The notes under the pieces were generated by a model. That model was not told the origin of the DNA. It was given only the letters and a program-made list of their open reading frames with translations, and made no database searches. DNA of 64,000 bases, from the NCBI GenBank assembly GCA_024760545.1, contig CP060501.1:3736036-3800035 (forward strand), in the 5' to 3' direction. Below, one piece after another: positions 52,379-60,678 of the stretch. Both the position numbers and the translations under genes were made by a program. Position 1 is the stretch's first letter. Each line of letters opens with the position of its first letter. Source of the stretch: Nitrospira sp. (GTDB taxonomy: Bacteria; Nitrospirota; Nitrospiria; Nitrospirales; Nitrospiraceae).

Positions 52379-53266
52379 TTAGATGCTGAGATCGGCAGGA
52401 TAAAAAATTCTCCAATAAGGATCATATTTCAGTGTTTTGGCTCCATGTATCAAGTAGAAATCATACCGCAGTCCCTGGGCCCTGAGTGCAGACCAAGATT
52501 CTTCCTCAAGCCCAGCCATTTGGAGATAGAACCCTATTGCTTGATGATAAGGATACACATAATCTAAAGCCTTCAGTATCCTGATTAACTCAGTTGACTG
52601 GACTGTCTTACGAGCTGCCTTATAACATTGCATTACCTTGTTTATACCACCCGCATATCCAGGACGAACTGTAATATCAATGAGTGTTCTTTCAACTTCC
52701 GTCCATTCGAGGAGTTCTCCATGCTTCCCTCTACCCTGCTGCACACCGAGCCTGTTCGTGTTCTTCCCACTTAAAAGAGTTATTCTCGTACTACCATGGC
52801 GTAGAATAAATTTTGACCGCCGTTGTTCTCGCGAGAAGGCTAAATTCAACGCCTGCTGAGTAAGTTGGCTTTCCGATCGCGGCTTGGAAGATTGCTCTTT
52901 ATTCACGTAGATTGTTGAGGATTCCTCTGTGGTCAGACCATTTAGAAATGCGGCAGTTCCGTGGCTCAGGTATGCATTTTTGTGAATTGAGAAAGCTAGT
53001 TCGTAACGAGAAGCATCGCCATGAGCATATCGTATCGGGGTATTCTCATATGGGGAATTGAGGGTAAGTATTTTGAATAATTCTTGCTCAAGAATTAGGC
53101 TGACAAATCTTTCGCGGGAATGCTGTGGGTATCTACGTTCTTCGGAAAGCTCAAAAAAAACGTCCTGGTATAGGGTTTCTAATTCTGCCTTTGTGTAGAT
53201 ACGCTTCGGTGATCGCAGAATTATTTCCTGGGTTTTGGTTATAATTTTTCTTTGGAGGTCGGTCAT
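52379..53266 (-). CDS. AbiEi-family-like regulator/antitoxin, divergent copy
   Basis: 295 residues. The C-terminal two-thirds fits the AbiEi-type regulatory domain: SIHKNAYLSHGTAAFLNGLT, STIYVNKEQSSK, EVERTLIDITVRPGYAGGINKV and a later helix LIRILKALDYVYP. No nucleotidyltransferase partner is on this strand. It is divergent from the AbiEi/AbiEii pair, with two long palindromes between them. It may regulate both directions. The family call is moderate. Confidence 0.6.
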   Translation of the reverse strand: MTDLQRKIITKTQEIILRSPKRIYTKAELETLYQDVFFELSEERRYPQHSRERFVSLILEQELFKILTLNSPYENTPIRYAHGDASRYELAFSIHKNAYLSHGTAAFLNGLTTEESSTIYVNKEQSSKPRSESQLTQQALNLAFSREQRRSKFILRHGSTRITLLSGKNTNRLGVQQGRGKHGELLEWTEVERTLIDITVRPGYAGGINKVMQCYKAARKTVQSTELIRILKALDYVYPYHQAIGFYLQMAGLEEESWSALRAQGLRYDFYLIHGAKTLKYDPYWRIFYPADLSI

Positions 53267-53312
53267 CTCACAGAATTGGCTTTAGTTATGAGTTACAATA
53301 CTATTCTTTGGC

Positions 53313-53340
53313 GGGAGACAGGTATATATACCTGTCTCCC
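53313..53340. promoter_or_regulatory. 28-bp perfect palindrome, operator candidate 1
   Basis: Each half reads GGGAGACAGGTATA, with the centre between 53326 and 53327. It shares the 14-bp core AGGTATATATACCT with operator candidate 2. It lies 47 bases upstream of the reverse-strand gene start, where it would overlap that promoter. Confidence 0.6.
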
Positions 53341-53365
53341 ATCGACGCGCTTTTTAGGTCGCCAA

Positions 53366-53395
53366 GCATTCCAAGGTATATATACCTTGGAATGC
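53366..53395. promoter_or_regulatory. 30-bp perfect palindrome, operator candidate 2
   Basis: Each half reads GCATTCCAAGGTATA. The centre is 54 bases from that of candidate 1, close to five helical turns, so both would face the same side. Just downstream a promoter-like pair TTGAGT (53414-53419) and TATATT (53436-53441), 16 bases apart, points at the AbiEi gene. Confidence 0.6.
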
Positions 53396-53477
53396 CTGCA
53401 TGGGAGAGATCCCTTGAGTTGCACTATATTTCATGTATATTGCCCAGCAGGCAATTTGCTTAAAATAGAGTACATCC

Positions 53478-54278
53478 ATGAAAAAAAATCTAGGTCGTTA
53501 TGAAAGGCAGCTTCTCGCTTATGCTCAGTTACGTGGCAAGAACACAATACGCACTGGTGAGATGTCAAAATCCTTGCGCCTTTCTCCAAAGCAAGAGCGC
53601 GAGCTTCTTTCTAGGCTTACTCGCGCAGGAATGATTGCCCGTGTGTCACGCGGATTATATCTTGTGCCGCAACGGCTGCCCTTAGGTGGGAAATGGAGCC
53701 CAAGTGAGGTCCTCGCGATTGATACCTTAATCAAGGATAGAGGTGGGTCTTATCAAATATGCGGACCAAATGCATTTCACCGCTATGGGTTTGATGAACA
53801 AATACCCAACCGAACATATGTCTACAACAACCGTATTTCAGGTGAAAGAAAGGTTGGGCCAATTGCATTATCGCTTATCAAGGTTGCCAACAAGCGGCTA
53901 GGTTCAACTGAGGAAATCCATACAGAAGAAAACATAAATTTGGTATATGCATCACGAGTCCGGACCCTTGTAGATGCTGTATATGATTGGTCGCGATTCA
54001 ATAGTTTACCCCGCGCTTACGATTGGATTCGCAGAGAACTCAAAATGAAACGGGTCAGTCCAGGTGATTTGGTAAATATCACATTGCAATATGGTGATAC
54101 AGGGACAATCCGTCGCATGGGCGTTATCTTAGAAAAGGAAGGTGTAGGAGCATTACTTCTTAGCAGACTAAATTCGGCATTGAAGCCAACAACAAGTTTG
54201 ATTTCGTGGATTCCCAGTCGTCCCAAAAGAGGAATAGTGAATCGGCGATGGGGTGTATTGATAAACGAAACGGCATGA
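53478..54278 (+). CDS. abiEi: AbiEi-type antitoxin/transcriptional regulator
   Basis: 266 residues. N-terminal winged helix (RTGEMSKSLRLSPKQEREL, ... GMIARVSRGLYLVP) followed by the AbiEi C-terminal region (PSEVLAIDTLI, GPNAFHRYGFDEQIPNRTYVY in part, VRTLVDAVYDWSRF). In type IV AbiE systems this protein represses its own operon and neutralises the AbiEii nucleotidyltransferase. The toxin gene starts 7 bases downstream but is interrupted. Confidence 0.8.
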   Translation: MKKNLGRYERQLLAYAQLRGKNTIRTGEMSKSLRLSPKQERELLSRLTRAGMIARVSRGLYLVPQRLPLGGKWSPSEVLAIDTLIKDRGGSYQICGPNAFHRYGFDEQIPNRTYVYNNRISGERKVGPIALSLIKVANKRLGSTEEIHTEENINLVYASRVRTLVDAVYDWSRFNSLPRAYDWIRRELKMKRVSPGDLVNITLQYGDTGTIRRMGVILEKEGVGALLLSRLNSALKPTTSLISWIPSRPKRGIVNRRWGVLINETA

Positions 54279-54285
54279 GGCTCGC

Positions 54286-55149
54286 GTGATAACTCTTCAC
54301 GAAGACGAACTATTATTTAAGGACGCGATAAATCTTACCGCTGCAGAAACGGCTTTTGCGGCTCGCCTCATTGAGAAGGACTATTATTGCAGCGTACTAC
54401 TGGAACAGTTAGCCATAGCAGCTGGACAAGATCTGGTGTTCAAAGGGGGCACGTGTCTCGCAAAGGTCCACGGCGATTTCTTTAGGATGAGTGAAGACCT
54501 TGATTTTGCCATTTCAATGCCTGTCGATTCATCGAGAGCAGAGCGGAGCAGGAAAGTTGCTCGCCTGAAGCAAACAATTGACAATCTCCCAGATTCTCTA
54601 GGATGTTTTTCAATTACAGAACCAATGCAGGGGGCCAATAATTGAGCGGAGTATCTGGGTGCCATCGGGTATATTTCAGTTCTTGATGGGCAGAAGGACA
54701 ATATTCGCATTGAGATTAGTCTTCGCGAACCATTACTCACCGCAACGGTGAGCGGTAAAGCTAGAACGCTTATGATAGATCCAGTGTCCAACGCTTCATT
54801 GATCGCTCCTGTATCAGTAAGTTGCATATCGCGAATTGAAGCGCTCGCAGAGAAGTTTCGAGCTGCATTGACAAGAAGGGAAGTCGCCATCCGTGACTTT
54901 TACGACTTGGATTATCTTATGAGGCAATATGCGATCAGGAGCCAAGACTTGGAATTAAGAACATTGGTCAAAAGTAAAATCCATGTGCCTGGCAATGGTC
55001 CTATTGATGTAGGCGAAAGTCGCTTGGCCGAGCTACGAAATCAAATGGATGGACGATTAAAACCAGTACTTCGAGAAAAAGACTTTTCAGAGTTTTCCTT
55101 AGCTCGTGCTTATGAAACTGTTACGCACATGGCTAGAATAGTGGCATGA
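54286..55149 (+). pseudogene. abiEii: AbiEii-type nucleotidyltransferase toxin with in-frame TGA
   Basis: From the GTG at 54286 to a TGA at 55149 the frame is continuous in register, but there is a TGA at 54643-54645 after 119 codons. The first part holds the nucleotidyltransferase core VFKGGTCLAKVHG and RMSEDLDFAI (GG-x-x-x and the DLD-type acidic pair). The second part continues EYLGAIGYISVLDG, IEALAEKFRAALTRREVAIRDFYDLDYL (in part). Both halves are AbiEii-like. A nonsense mutation is the simplest reading; the antitoxin upstream is intact. Confidence 0.8.
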
Positions 55150-55272
55150 CGAAATCTTGCCTTCTCAATACTCAGATGAGTCTGAGCTAAATATAACTAT
55201 ATCAAATCTCCACGCCTACCAAATTAACCTGCATACCGCACAACCACAGAAACCTGCATATTATTTCACTTG

Positions 55273-55310
55273 TTTCGATTATTGCGCTTATTTCGATTGG
55301 CTGCTATACT
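55273..55310 (+). promoter_or_regulatory. Promoter of the PIN toxin-antitoxin pair with direct repeat
   Basis: TTGCGC (55282-55287) and TATACT (55305-55310) are 17 bases apart, a good sigma-70 match. TTTCGATT occurs twice, at 55273-55280 and 55291-55298, 18 bases apart, next to and within the promoter. It may be the binding site of the HTH antitoxin. Confidence 0.5.
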
Positions 55311-55337
55311 ACCTTCTGGGAAGAGAGGAGCGAATCC

Positions 55338-55796
55338 ATGGCTACTTTAACCAGAGAACCGATTGTGCCGACCGCTGAGGACGCAGCGCTCGCGAAGAAA
55401 GCGCTACAAGCCCTGGCATCGCACCAAGACCCATCCATGGATTTCCACGTTCAGATTATTCAGAAGCGGAAAACCCCTGAACGTCTGTTTTTGCCTCCTT
55501 CGGCTGTGCACCTCCTATTCACCATCCTTGACGAAATGTCGGCGGGCAATGCCGTCACACTGATTCCGGTCCATGCCGAACTCACGACGCAAGAAGCCGC
55601 CGACGTGCTGAATGTGTCCCGTCCGTTCCTCGTGAATCTGTTAGCCGAGCAGAAAATCCCCTACCGTAAGGTTGGCACCCACCGGCGCATTCTCTTCGCG
55701 GATCTCATGCGTTACAAACATCAGATCGATGCGGACCGCCGTGGTGTCCTCGATCAACTGACCCAAGACGCGCAAGCGCTGAAGATGGGCTATTGA
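55338..55796 (+). CDS. HTH antitoxin of a PIN toxin-antitoxin system
   Basis: 152 residues with GGGAAGAGAGGAG upstream. After a Lys/Ala-rich head and a linker comes an excisionase/MerR-type HTH: LTTQEAADVLNVSRPFLVNLL, then KIPYRKVGTHRRILFADLM. It overlaps the PIN gene by four bases. Such antitoxins bind the promoter and the toxin. Confidence 0.8.
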   Translation: MATLTREPIVPTAEDAALAKKALQALASHQDPSMDFHVQIIQKRKTPERLFLPPSAVHLLFTILDEMSAGNAVTLIPVHAELTTQEAADVLNVSRPFLVNLLAEQKIPYRKVGTHRRILFADLMRYKHQIDADRRGVLDQLTQDAQALKMGY

Positions 55797-56368
55797 ATGT
55801 GGCCACCTTCACCGCGCTCTACGATGCCTGCGTCCTGTATCCCGCTCCTCTTCGTGATCTGCTCCTCGAACTCGCTGTAACGGATCTATTTCGCGCCAAA
55901 TGGTCCTCACACATTCATGACGAGTGGATACGGGCGGTACTTGAGCATCGATCAGATCTCACCGTTGCGCAGCTCCGGCGCACGAGAGACCTCATGGATG
56001 ACCATGTTCGCGACTGCCTCGTTGAGGATTTTCAGGAGTTGATTCCATCCCTCACCCTACCAGACCCGAATGATCGGCATGTCCTGGCGGCCGCCATTCG
56101 CGGGAGGGCTGACGTGATTGTCACCTACAATCTTGCGGACTTTCCCGATAAGGAACTCCAGAAATACGGCATCACGCCCCAACATCCCGATGAGTTTCTG
56201 CTACACCTCTTCAATCTGGCACCGAGCATCGTCTGTGCCGCTGCCAGAACGCATCGGGCGAGGCTCAAACATCCTCCAAAGACCACGGCTGAATACCTCG
56301 AGACGCTTGAACGCCAGTCCTTGTCACAATTCGTGGCGGCGCTTCGTCCCTACGCGGTTCGTCTCTGA
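55793..56368 (+). CDS. PIN-domain toxin (RNase)
   Basis: 191 residues starting at TTG 55793 within a four-base overlap; GTG 55799 is an alternative. PIN acidic residues are visible: ALYDACVLYP (Asp), HDEWIRAVLEH (Glu), and LPDPNDRHVLAAAIRG with YNLADFPDKEL (two Asp). It would act as a Mg-dependent RNase held by the upstream antitoxin. Confidence 0.85.
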   Translation: MNVATFTALYDACVLYPAPLRDLLLELAVTDLFRAKWSSHIHDEWIRAVLEHRSDLTVAQLRRTRDLMDDHVRDCLVEDFQELIPSLTLPDPNDRHVLAAAIRGRADVIVTYNLADFPDKELQKYGITPQHPDEFLLHLFNLAPSIVCAAARTHRARLKHPPKTTAEYLETLERQSLSQFVAALRPYAVRL

Positions 56369-56868
56369 TCTGATCCCATCTTTCAGCACAATGGTGGTGT
56401 TTCCCCCGGCAAGCTCGCGAGAGCCGTTCAGCATGCAACTGTGTTCTGTAACCATCTGACGCGTAGTTGGTTGCCTGCCGGCCGACAGCCGCGTCAAACT
56501 AAGTTCGAAGCTGACCCATTGATCATCCTTCACATCGACAAACGGGCGAGCGTTGGTCAACATGTGAACACAGGACCTGTACTCCTCGTGTCCATTCTCT
56601 GATCGTGCTGTGCTCTCCGTGCGTGAGAGCCGGTTTATTGGTTATTGCCTGTGTGCATGCGGCCTTCGTCCTGGCTTTCCTCCGGCGGGCTGCGTCGATC
56701 ATGCCCGCGGGCCGCCACTGAGGCGGCTCCCTTGCGCGCGCATTCCTCCGCATCGCGCCCGCCGGTCCGCCAGGATGCGGCGGCCTCTCTGTCTCCTTTG
56801 TCGTCGCTGTGTGGCCTCCACGCCTAGTGAGAGGCCAACACAACAACTCAAACCAAAGGAGACAACAC
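56369..56868. other. Gene-free region with G+C-rich hairpins
   Basis: About 500 bases. The right half has several stems: GCGGGC/GCCCGC (56685-56690 with 56703-56708), GCCGCC/GGCGGC (56711-56716 with 56722-56727) and GGCCTC/GAGGCC (56813-56818 with 56831-56836). It could encode a structured RNA or a leader for the next gene. I see no convincing protein frame. Confidence 0.45.
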
Positions 56869-57111
56869 ATGGCAACTCAAGAACACAAATCCAAGCCGGT
56901 CACCACGCTGCGATGCAGCAGCATCAAGGCAAGTATCTGGAAGAACGAGGGCGTAAAAGGCCCGTTCTACAACGTGACCGTAGCCCGCTCGTACAAGGGC
57001 CAGGATGGAGTCTGGAAGAATTCCGAATCCTTCGGCCTGGCGGACCTTGACGCGCTCGTGGCTGTCGCCCAACAGGCGAAACTCTGGGTCACCGAGCGGT
57101 CAGGTCGCTGA
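56869..57111 (+). CDS. Small mobile-element-associated protein
   Basis: 80 residues from ATG 56869 with AAAGGAG upstream. TTLRCSSIKASIWKNEGVKG, then FYNVTVARSYK and SFGLADLDALVAVAQQA. From memory this pattern recurs in small proteins next to mobilisation genes. Function unknown. A terminator-like hairpin follows directly. Confidence 0.7.
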   Translation: MATQEHKSKPVTTLRCSSIKASIWKNEGVKGPFYNVTVARSYKGQDGVWKNSESFGLADLDALVAVAQQAKLWVTERSGR

Positions 57112-57119
57112 CCGTCACG

Positions 57120-57151
57120 GGAAGCCTCCGGCCCTCGCGCCGGGGGCTTCC
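57120..57151 (+). terminator. 13-bp stem hairpin after the small element gene
   Basis: GGAAGCCTCCGGC (57120-57132) pairs with GCCGGGGGCTTCC (57139-57151), with one G-T pair and a six-base loop. The flanking bases are not a T-run. It may terminate transcription or protect the 3' end. Confidence 0.5.
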
Positions 57152-57176
57152 TGAATCCGAAGAAAGGAGAAATTCG

Positions 57177-57602
57177 ATGGAAACATATCTGGAATGCGCG
57201 AAGCTCCTGGACGAGCTACTCGCCGGCGCACGCGCGGTGCGTATCTCAGTACCTGGTTATATGCCGCTATCGGTCGAGGAGATTGGATCCAGTGAAGAGG
57301 GACACCGCTTGGTGTCCCTCTGCCATTATGGCGAACAGAACGGCGATCTGATGCGCGATCCCGACATGGTGTTCCTGTTCCATAACGTACCCGACGGTGT
57401 GGCAGCCGAACCGGTGTCCTTTAGGAACGACTACCTGGGGATCTCGCAAGAAGTCTATCGCTATAACGAGGCTGGCAGACGCACCCACGTGTTTCCCACG
57501 CTGAAACAGGAGTTGAAGACGTTTGCCACGACCTGGTTTGCCACGCTCAGAGTTCAGGGATTCTTTGGGGCCACCGCCATTCGAGAGATTTTATCGCTGT
57601 GA
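57177..57602 (+). CDS. DUF6908-like mobile-element protein
   Basis: 141 residues with AAAGGAG before the ATG. METYLECAKLLDELLAGA, ... VSLCHYGEQNGDLMRDPDMVF (in part) and YLGISQEVYRY match a domain I recall as DUF6908, from mobile elements. A small alpha/beta domain of unknown function. Confidence 0.65.
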   Translation: METYLECAKLLDELLAGARAVRISVPGYMPLSVEEIGSSEEGHRLVSLCHYGEQNGDLMRDPDMVFLFHNVPDGVAAEPVSFRNDYLGISQEVYRYNEAGRRTHVFPTLKQELKTFATTWFATLRVQGFFGATAIREILSL

Positions 57603-57692
57603 TCTCTTCAATCCATTTCACGAGGCATAATGTGAAGAGATCATGCGCCGTCAACAAAATGAAACCCTGATACAACACGGAGCCAGTGAGGC

Positions 57693-58514
57693 TTATCGCT
57701 TCGTGCCGATAAAAATGAAGCTGGTGGTCCTGGCACTGTTGAGGGCCGCACTGTACAGCCGGTGTGTTGGTGCATCGTAAAAGGCCACCCCGTTGACTGT
57801 GTCGGCTCCATGGGAACAGGCGCCACCTCCGAATGTCACCGAGGTATGAAACACATTTCCCTTTGCACGAGGAGATAGGGTGCCAGCAAAGGCGCATCCA
57901 TCTGTTGAATGACCTGAAAAAGTCCCTGCTGAGTCTACGGTCACCGTGACCGTGTGGTTGTCCGCACGGAGCCCAGCATAATTCCCGGCTACCAGATTCA
58001 GATTCGGGGCCGACTCAGAGTCCGCATCGTACGTAGTCGTAAAGCTCTCTGTGTCGCCATTGAAATACGCGATCGTCCCGCGAAAGCTCTCTTTCAGACC
58101 ATAGGTGCCACTCATTGTCGCACCACGAATGCCCGCGCCTTCCAAATTGAAATCCCTGGTGTTCGAGGAACCGAAGGAGCCGGAGTGCGACGTGCCAGTG
58201 CCCTGAACCAGTCCAGCCAGAACGGTGGGATTGTTTCTTGCCGCATAGAAGACCCAATAGGAGCCGTCATCGAGGACCAGTCCACGGACTGTGCGACTCG
58301 TGGGAGTCGCGCCCGTCCAGCGACCTTCAGGTGATGGGGCTGTTGGCTGCGGCATAGAAGAAGGGTGACTTTCGCCATACCCGCCTCCACCCCCACAGGC
58401 GACGGAAGCGAACCCACTATTTATGCAATTGGCCAGGTTGCCACATGCAACGAGCCCACTCATCAAACAGACTGTCAGAAGGCATTTCATCGTGTTCGGC
58501 CATGTCGTGCGCAT
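57693..58514 (-). CDS. Lipoprotein with glycine-rich N-terminus
   Basis: 273 residues from ATG 58514 (58490 is also possible). Signal peptide ending in the lipobox LVACGN. A Cys/Gly segment (CGGGGGYGES) follows, then a repetitive beta-type region (RWTGATPTSRTVRGLVLDDGS in part, SGTYGLKESFRGTIAYFN, ... VFHTSVTFGG). The pattern suggests a small beta-barrel or sandwich on the cell surface. It points against the element genes and could be unrelated cargo. Confidence 0.55.
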   Translation of the reverse strand: MRTTWPNTMKCLLTVCLMSGLVACGNLANCINSGFASVACGGGGGYGESHPSSMPQPTAPSPEGRWTGATPTSRTVRGLVLDDGSYWVFYAARNNPTVLAGLVQGTGTSHSGSFGSSNTRDFNLEGAGIRGATMSGTYGLKESFRGTIAYFNGDTESFTTTYDADSESAPNLNLVAGNYAGLRADNHTVTVTVDSAGTFSGHSTDGCAFAGTLSPRAKGNVFHTSVTFGGGACSHGADTVNGVAFYDAPTHRLYSAALNSARTTSFIFIGTKR

Positions 58515-58896
58515 GGTTGTCGCCTCAACCCGAGAGCGAAAGGTAGAGGGTGTTGCACCCGTTCTCAGTATAACAAGAGGGTAATCCCCCTCCATTGGGG
58601 GAAAGAAAACGGGGAACACAACGCGAGACGATGCCGGCATGCCCGCTTGACGGAAGGTCCATCGACGAGTGATCCAGGCGCGGTCCTGGTGTCCTTGGAA
58701 AGCGTGAGAGAGATCGATTTTAAGAGGTTGCAGGATATGGCTGTTGCCCGTAGTTGTCTTACATTTCTTGTATCGTTTTGCCTATGTTCTTTTACCCCCG
58801 GATCACCGCGCCCGGACTCTCCTCCGATGAACAGAATCAGGCACACGTTGGTAATTGGTGTGAAGCGTCTCAACTTGGGCTGGTGCAGGTGAGCTG
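58515..58896. other. Intergenic region, no supported gene
   Basis: 382 bases between divergent genes. Promoters for both directions must lie here. I could not assign them. Confidence 0.45.
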
Positions 58897-59448
58897 ATGG
58901 GGCAGACGGCCAAACGGACGACCACGATCACGGTGGATCTGGGTGAACTGAAAGCGCCATGGCATACCTGGTGTCAGGACCGCGGCGTCACGCCGAGCCA
59001 TGCGTTGCGGAACGCCCTTCGGCAGGCCATGGATCGGAGAGCAACGCGGGCTCCTGCACCTCGGCTGCGGGTCATGCCCAAGCGAGAACGAGCCACCGCT
59101 CGCATCGAACTGAACCTGACGACCTCAGAGCTTGCCGCTCTGAAGCGCATGGCCGGTCACGAAGGCTACGTGCCGACGAAATGGGTAGTGGCGATGGTGC
59201 GCGCTAAGTTGTCCGGGCAGCCGCAGGTCGGACAGTCGGAACTGGAGACATTGGCCCGGTCGAATCAGCAACTCCTCGCCTTGGGGAGGAACCTGAACCA
59301 GATTGCGAAAGTTCTGAATACTGCGCCTCAAAACAGGACAGCGTTTCGGGTTGAGGTCGTCACCGAACTTTCTCGCGTGATCCAGGCTCATACGAAGAAG
59401 GTGTCCGATGTCTTACGCGGGACCGTGGAGCGATGGCACCTTCAGTGA
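58897..59448 (+). CDS. MobC-like relaxosome accessory protein
   Basis: 183 residues. RIELNLTTSELAALKRMAG and GYVPTKWVVAMVRAKL resemble the ribbon-helix-helix DNA-binding part of MobC-type proteins. ALGRNLNQIAKVLNTAP is the conserved MobC helix (LGRNLNQIAR type). It overlaps the relaxase gene by 16 bases. It would help the relaxase open oriT. Confidence 0.8.
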   Translation: MGQTAKRTTTITVDLGELKAPWHTWCQDRGVTPSHALRNALRQAMDRRATRAPAPRLRVMPKRERATARIELNLTTSELAALKRMAGHEGYVPTKWVVAMVRAKLSGQPQVGQSELETLARSNQQLLALGRNLNQIAKVLNTAPQNRTAFRVEVVTELSRVIQAHTKKVSDVLRGTVERWHLQ

Positions 59449-60428
59449 CCCCGCCAACCAACCGGATCGACGAGAAGCTCGATGAGTGGGGGAGTCGGCT
59501 CTTTAATGTCTCAACCGAGACCCTACCGCGGCCGCGTAGCAGCAAGTGCAATCCTCTTGGCTCAGCCAAGCCCGTAAGTACCGGCGGGCGGCTCAGTACG
59601 CCGCAGGCTCGTGCGACCTATGTGCGGCAGAAACTGCAGGCCATGGTCCGCCATGCGCCACAAGTGGTGGTAAAACTCGTCAAGGCGCCGAAGGGTATGA
59701 AGGGGATCTCCAATAACCTCACCTACATTTCGCGTGATGGCCAACTCGAGATCGAGGATCAGGACGGCCAGGTGATCCACGGGAAGGATGCCGTGGCGGA
59801 TCTGAAGACCGAATGGCGCGACGGCGGCATGCCGATTGCCGCAGACTCGACGATGCGCGATGCCTTTCATCTCGTTCTCTCCATGCCGGCACGGACCGAT
59901 CCACTCTCGGTTCAACGGGCGGCGCGTGACTTTGCGACGCGGGAGTTCTCAGGGTTTCAATACGCAATGGTTCTCCACACATTCGAGACCGATCCGGACC
60001 CGAACCCCTCTCCGCATCCGCATGTCCACCTTACGGTGAAAGCCGCGGGCCTCAATGGGGTCCGCTTAAATCCCAGAAAGGTAGATCTGCAACGCTGGCG
60101 AGAGGGATTTGCGAAGGCCTTACGAGAGCATGGCATTGAGGCCACCACGACCAGTCGCCTCCACCGTAGGAATCGGGAACGCTGGACGGTGCGGCATCTG
60201 CATGAATCGAGCGATAAAGCGAGGTCGCTAGAGCGGTTGAAGCGCACAACGCGCCGACCTGCACAAGCTCAGGAAGTCATGTGGAATTATGAGCAGGTGA
60301 TGCGAGTATTAGCTCGGTCAGATCGTGGAGAGGATCGACAACTGGCGGCAGACCTGGTCCGTTACTTGGGTGAGCGTTCGCAGGACGTCTCAAAGACTCG
60401 TTCGCCGGAGCGCGACCGATCTTCTTAA
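59433..60428 (+). CDS. Relaxase (VirD2/MobA-like)
   Basis: 331 residues. The catalytic Tyr is probably near YVRQKLQAM or YISRDGQLE; FHLVLSMPARTD and the metal-binding HPHVHLTVKAAG (HxH plus Asn/Lys) identify the relaxase fold. An oriT should lie nearby but was not recognised. No type IV coupling or secretion genes are in the window, so transfer would need a helper element. Confidence 0.85.
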   Translation: MAPSVTPPTNRIDEKLDEWGSRLFNVSTETLPRPRSSKCNPLGSAKPVSTGGRLSTPQARATYVRQKLQAMVRHAPQVVVKLVKAPKGMKGISNNLTYISRDGQLEIEDQDGQVIHGKDAVADLKTEWRDGGMPIAADSTMRDAFHLVLSMPARTDPLSVQRAARDFATREFSGFQYAMVLHTFETDPDPNPSPHPHVHLTVKAAGLNGVRLNPRKVDLQRWREGFAKALREHGIEATTTSRLHRRNRERWTVRHLHESSDKARSLERLKRTTRRPAQAQEVMWNYEQVMRVLARSDRGEDRQLAADLVRYLGERSQDVSKTRSPERDRSS

Positions 60429-60678
60429 GGACCTGCACTATCCGTTTCTTGATCCCTAGTTTCCGAAAGGTATTGTCTTGAGCCCCCCAACACCCCACGA
60501 CCAAGGGGACCTCGCTCCCATGTGGAACCCTCGACCCGAGGGAGATGTTGGCTCTCCCCTTGGCAGCTCCCCATGAATCCGAACTTCGGATCTCATTCCA
60601 GGTGTATTTCTGTCCGTTGTGGACTAGGCTACAATTGATCTCTGATCACGAAACAGGAATTTCGTTTTAGTAGGATTT

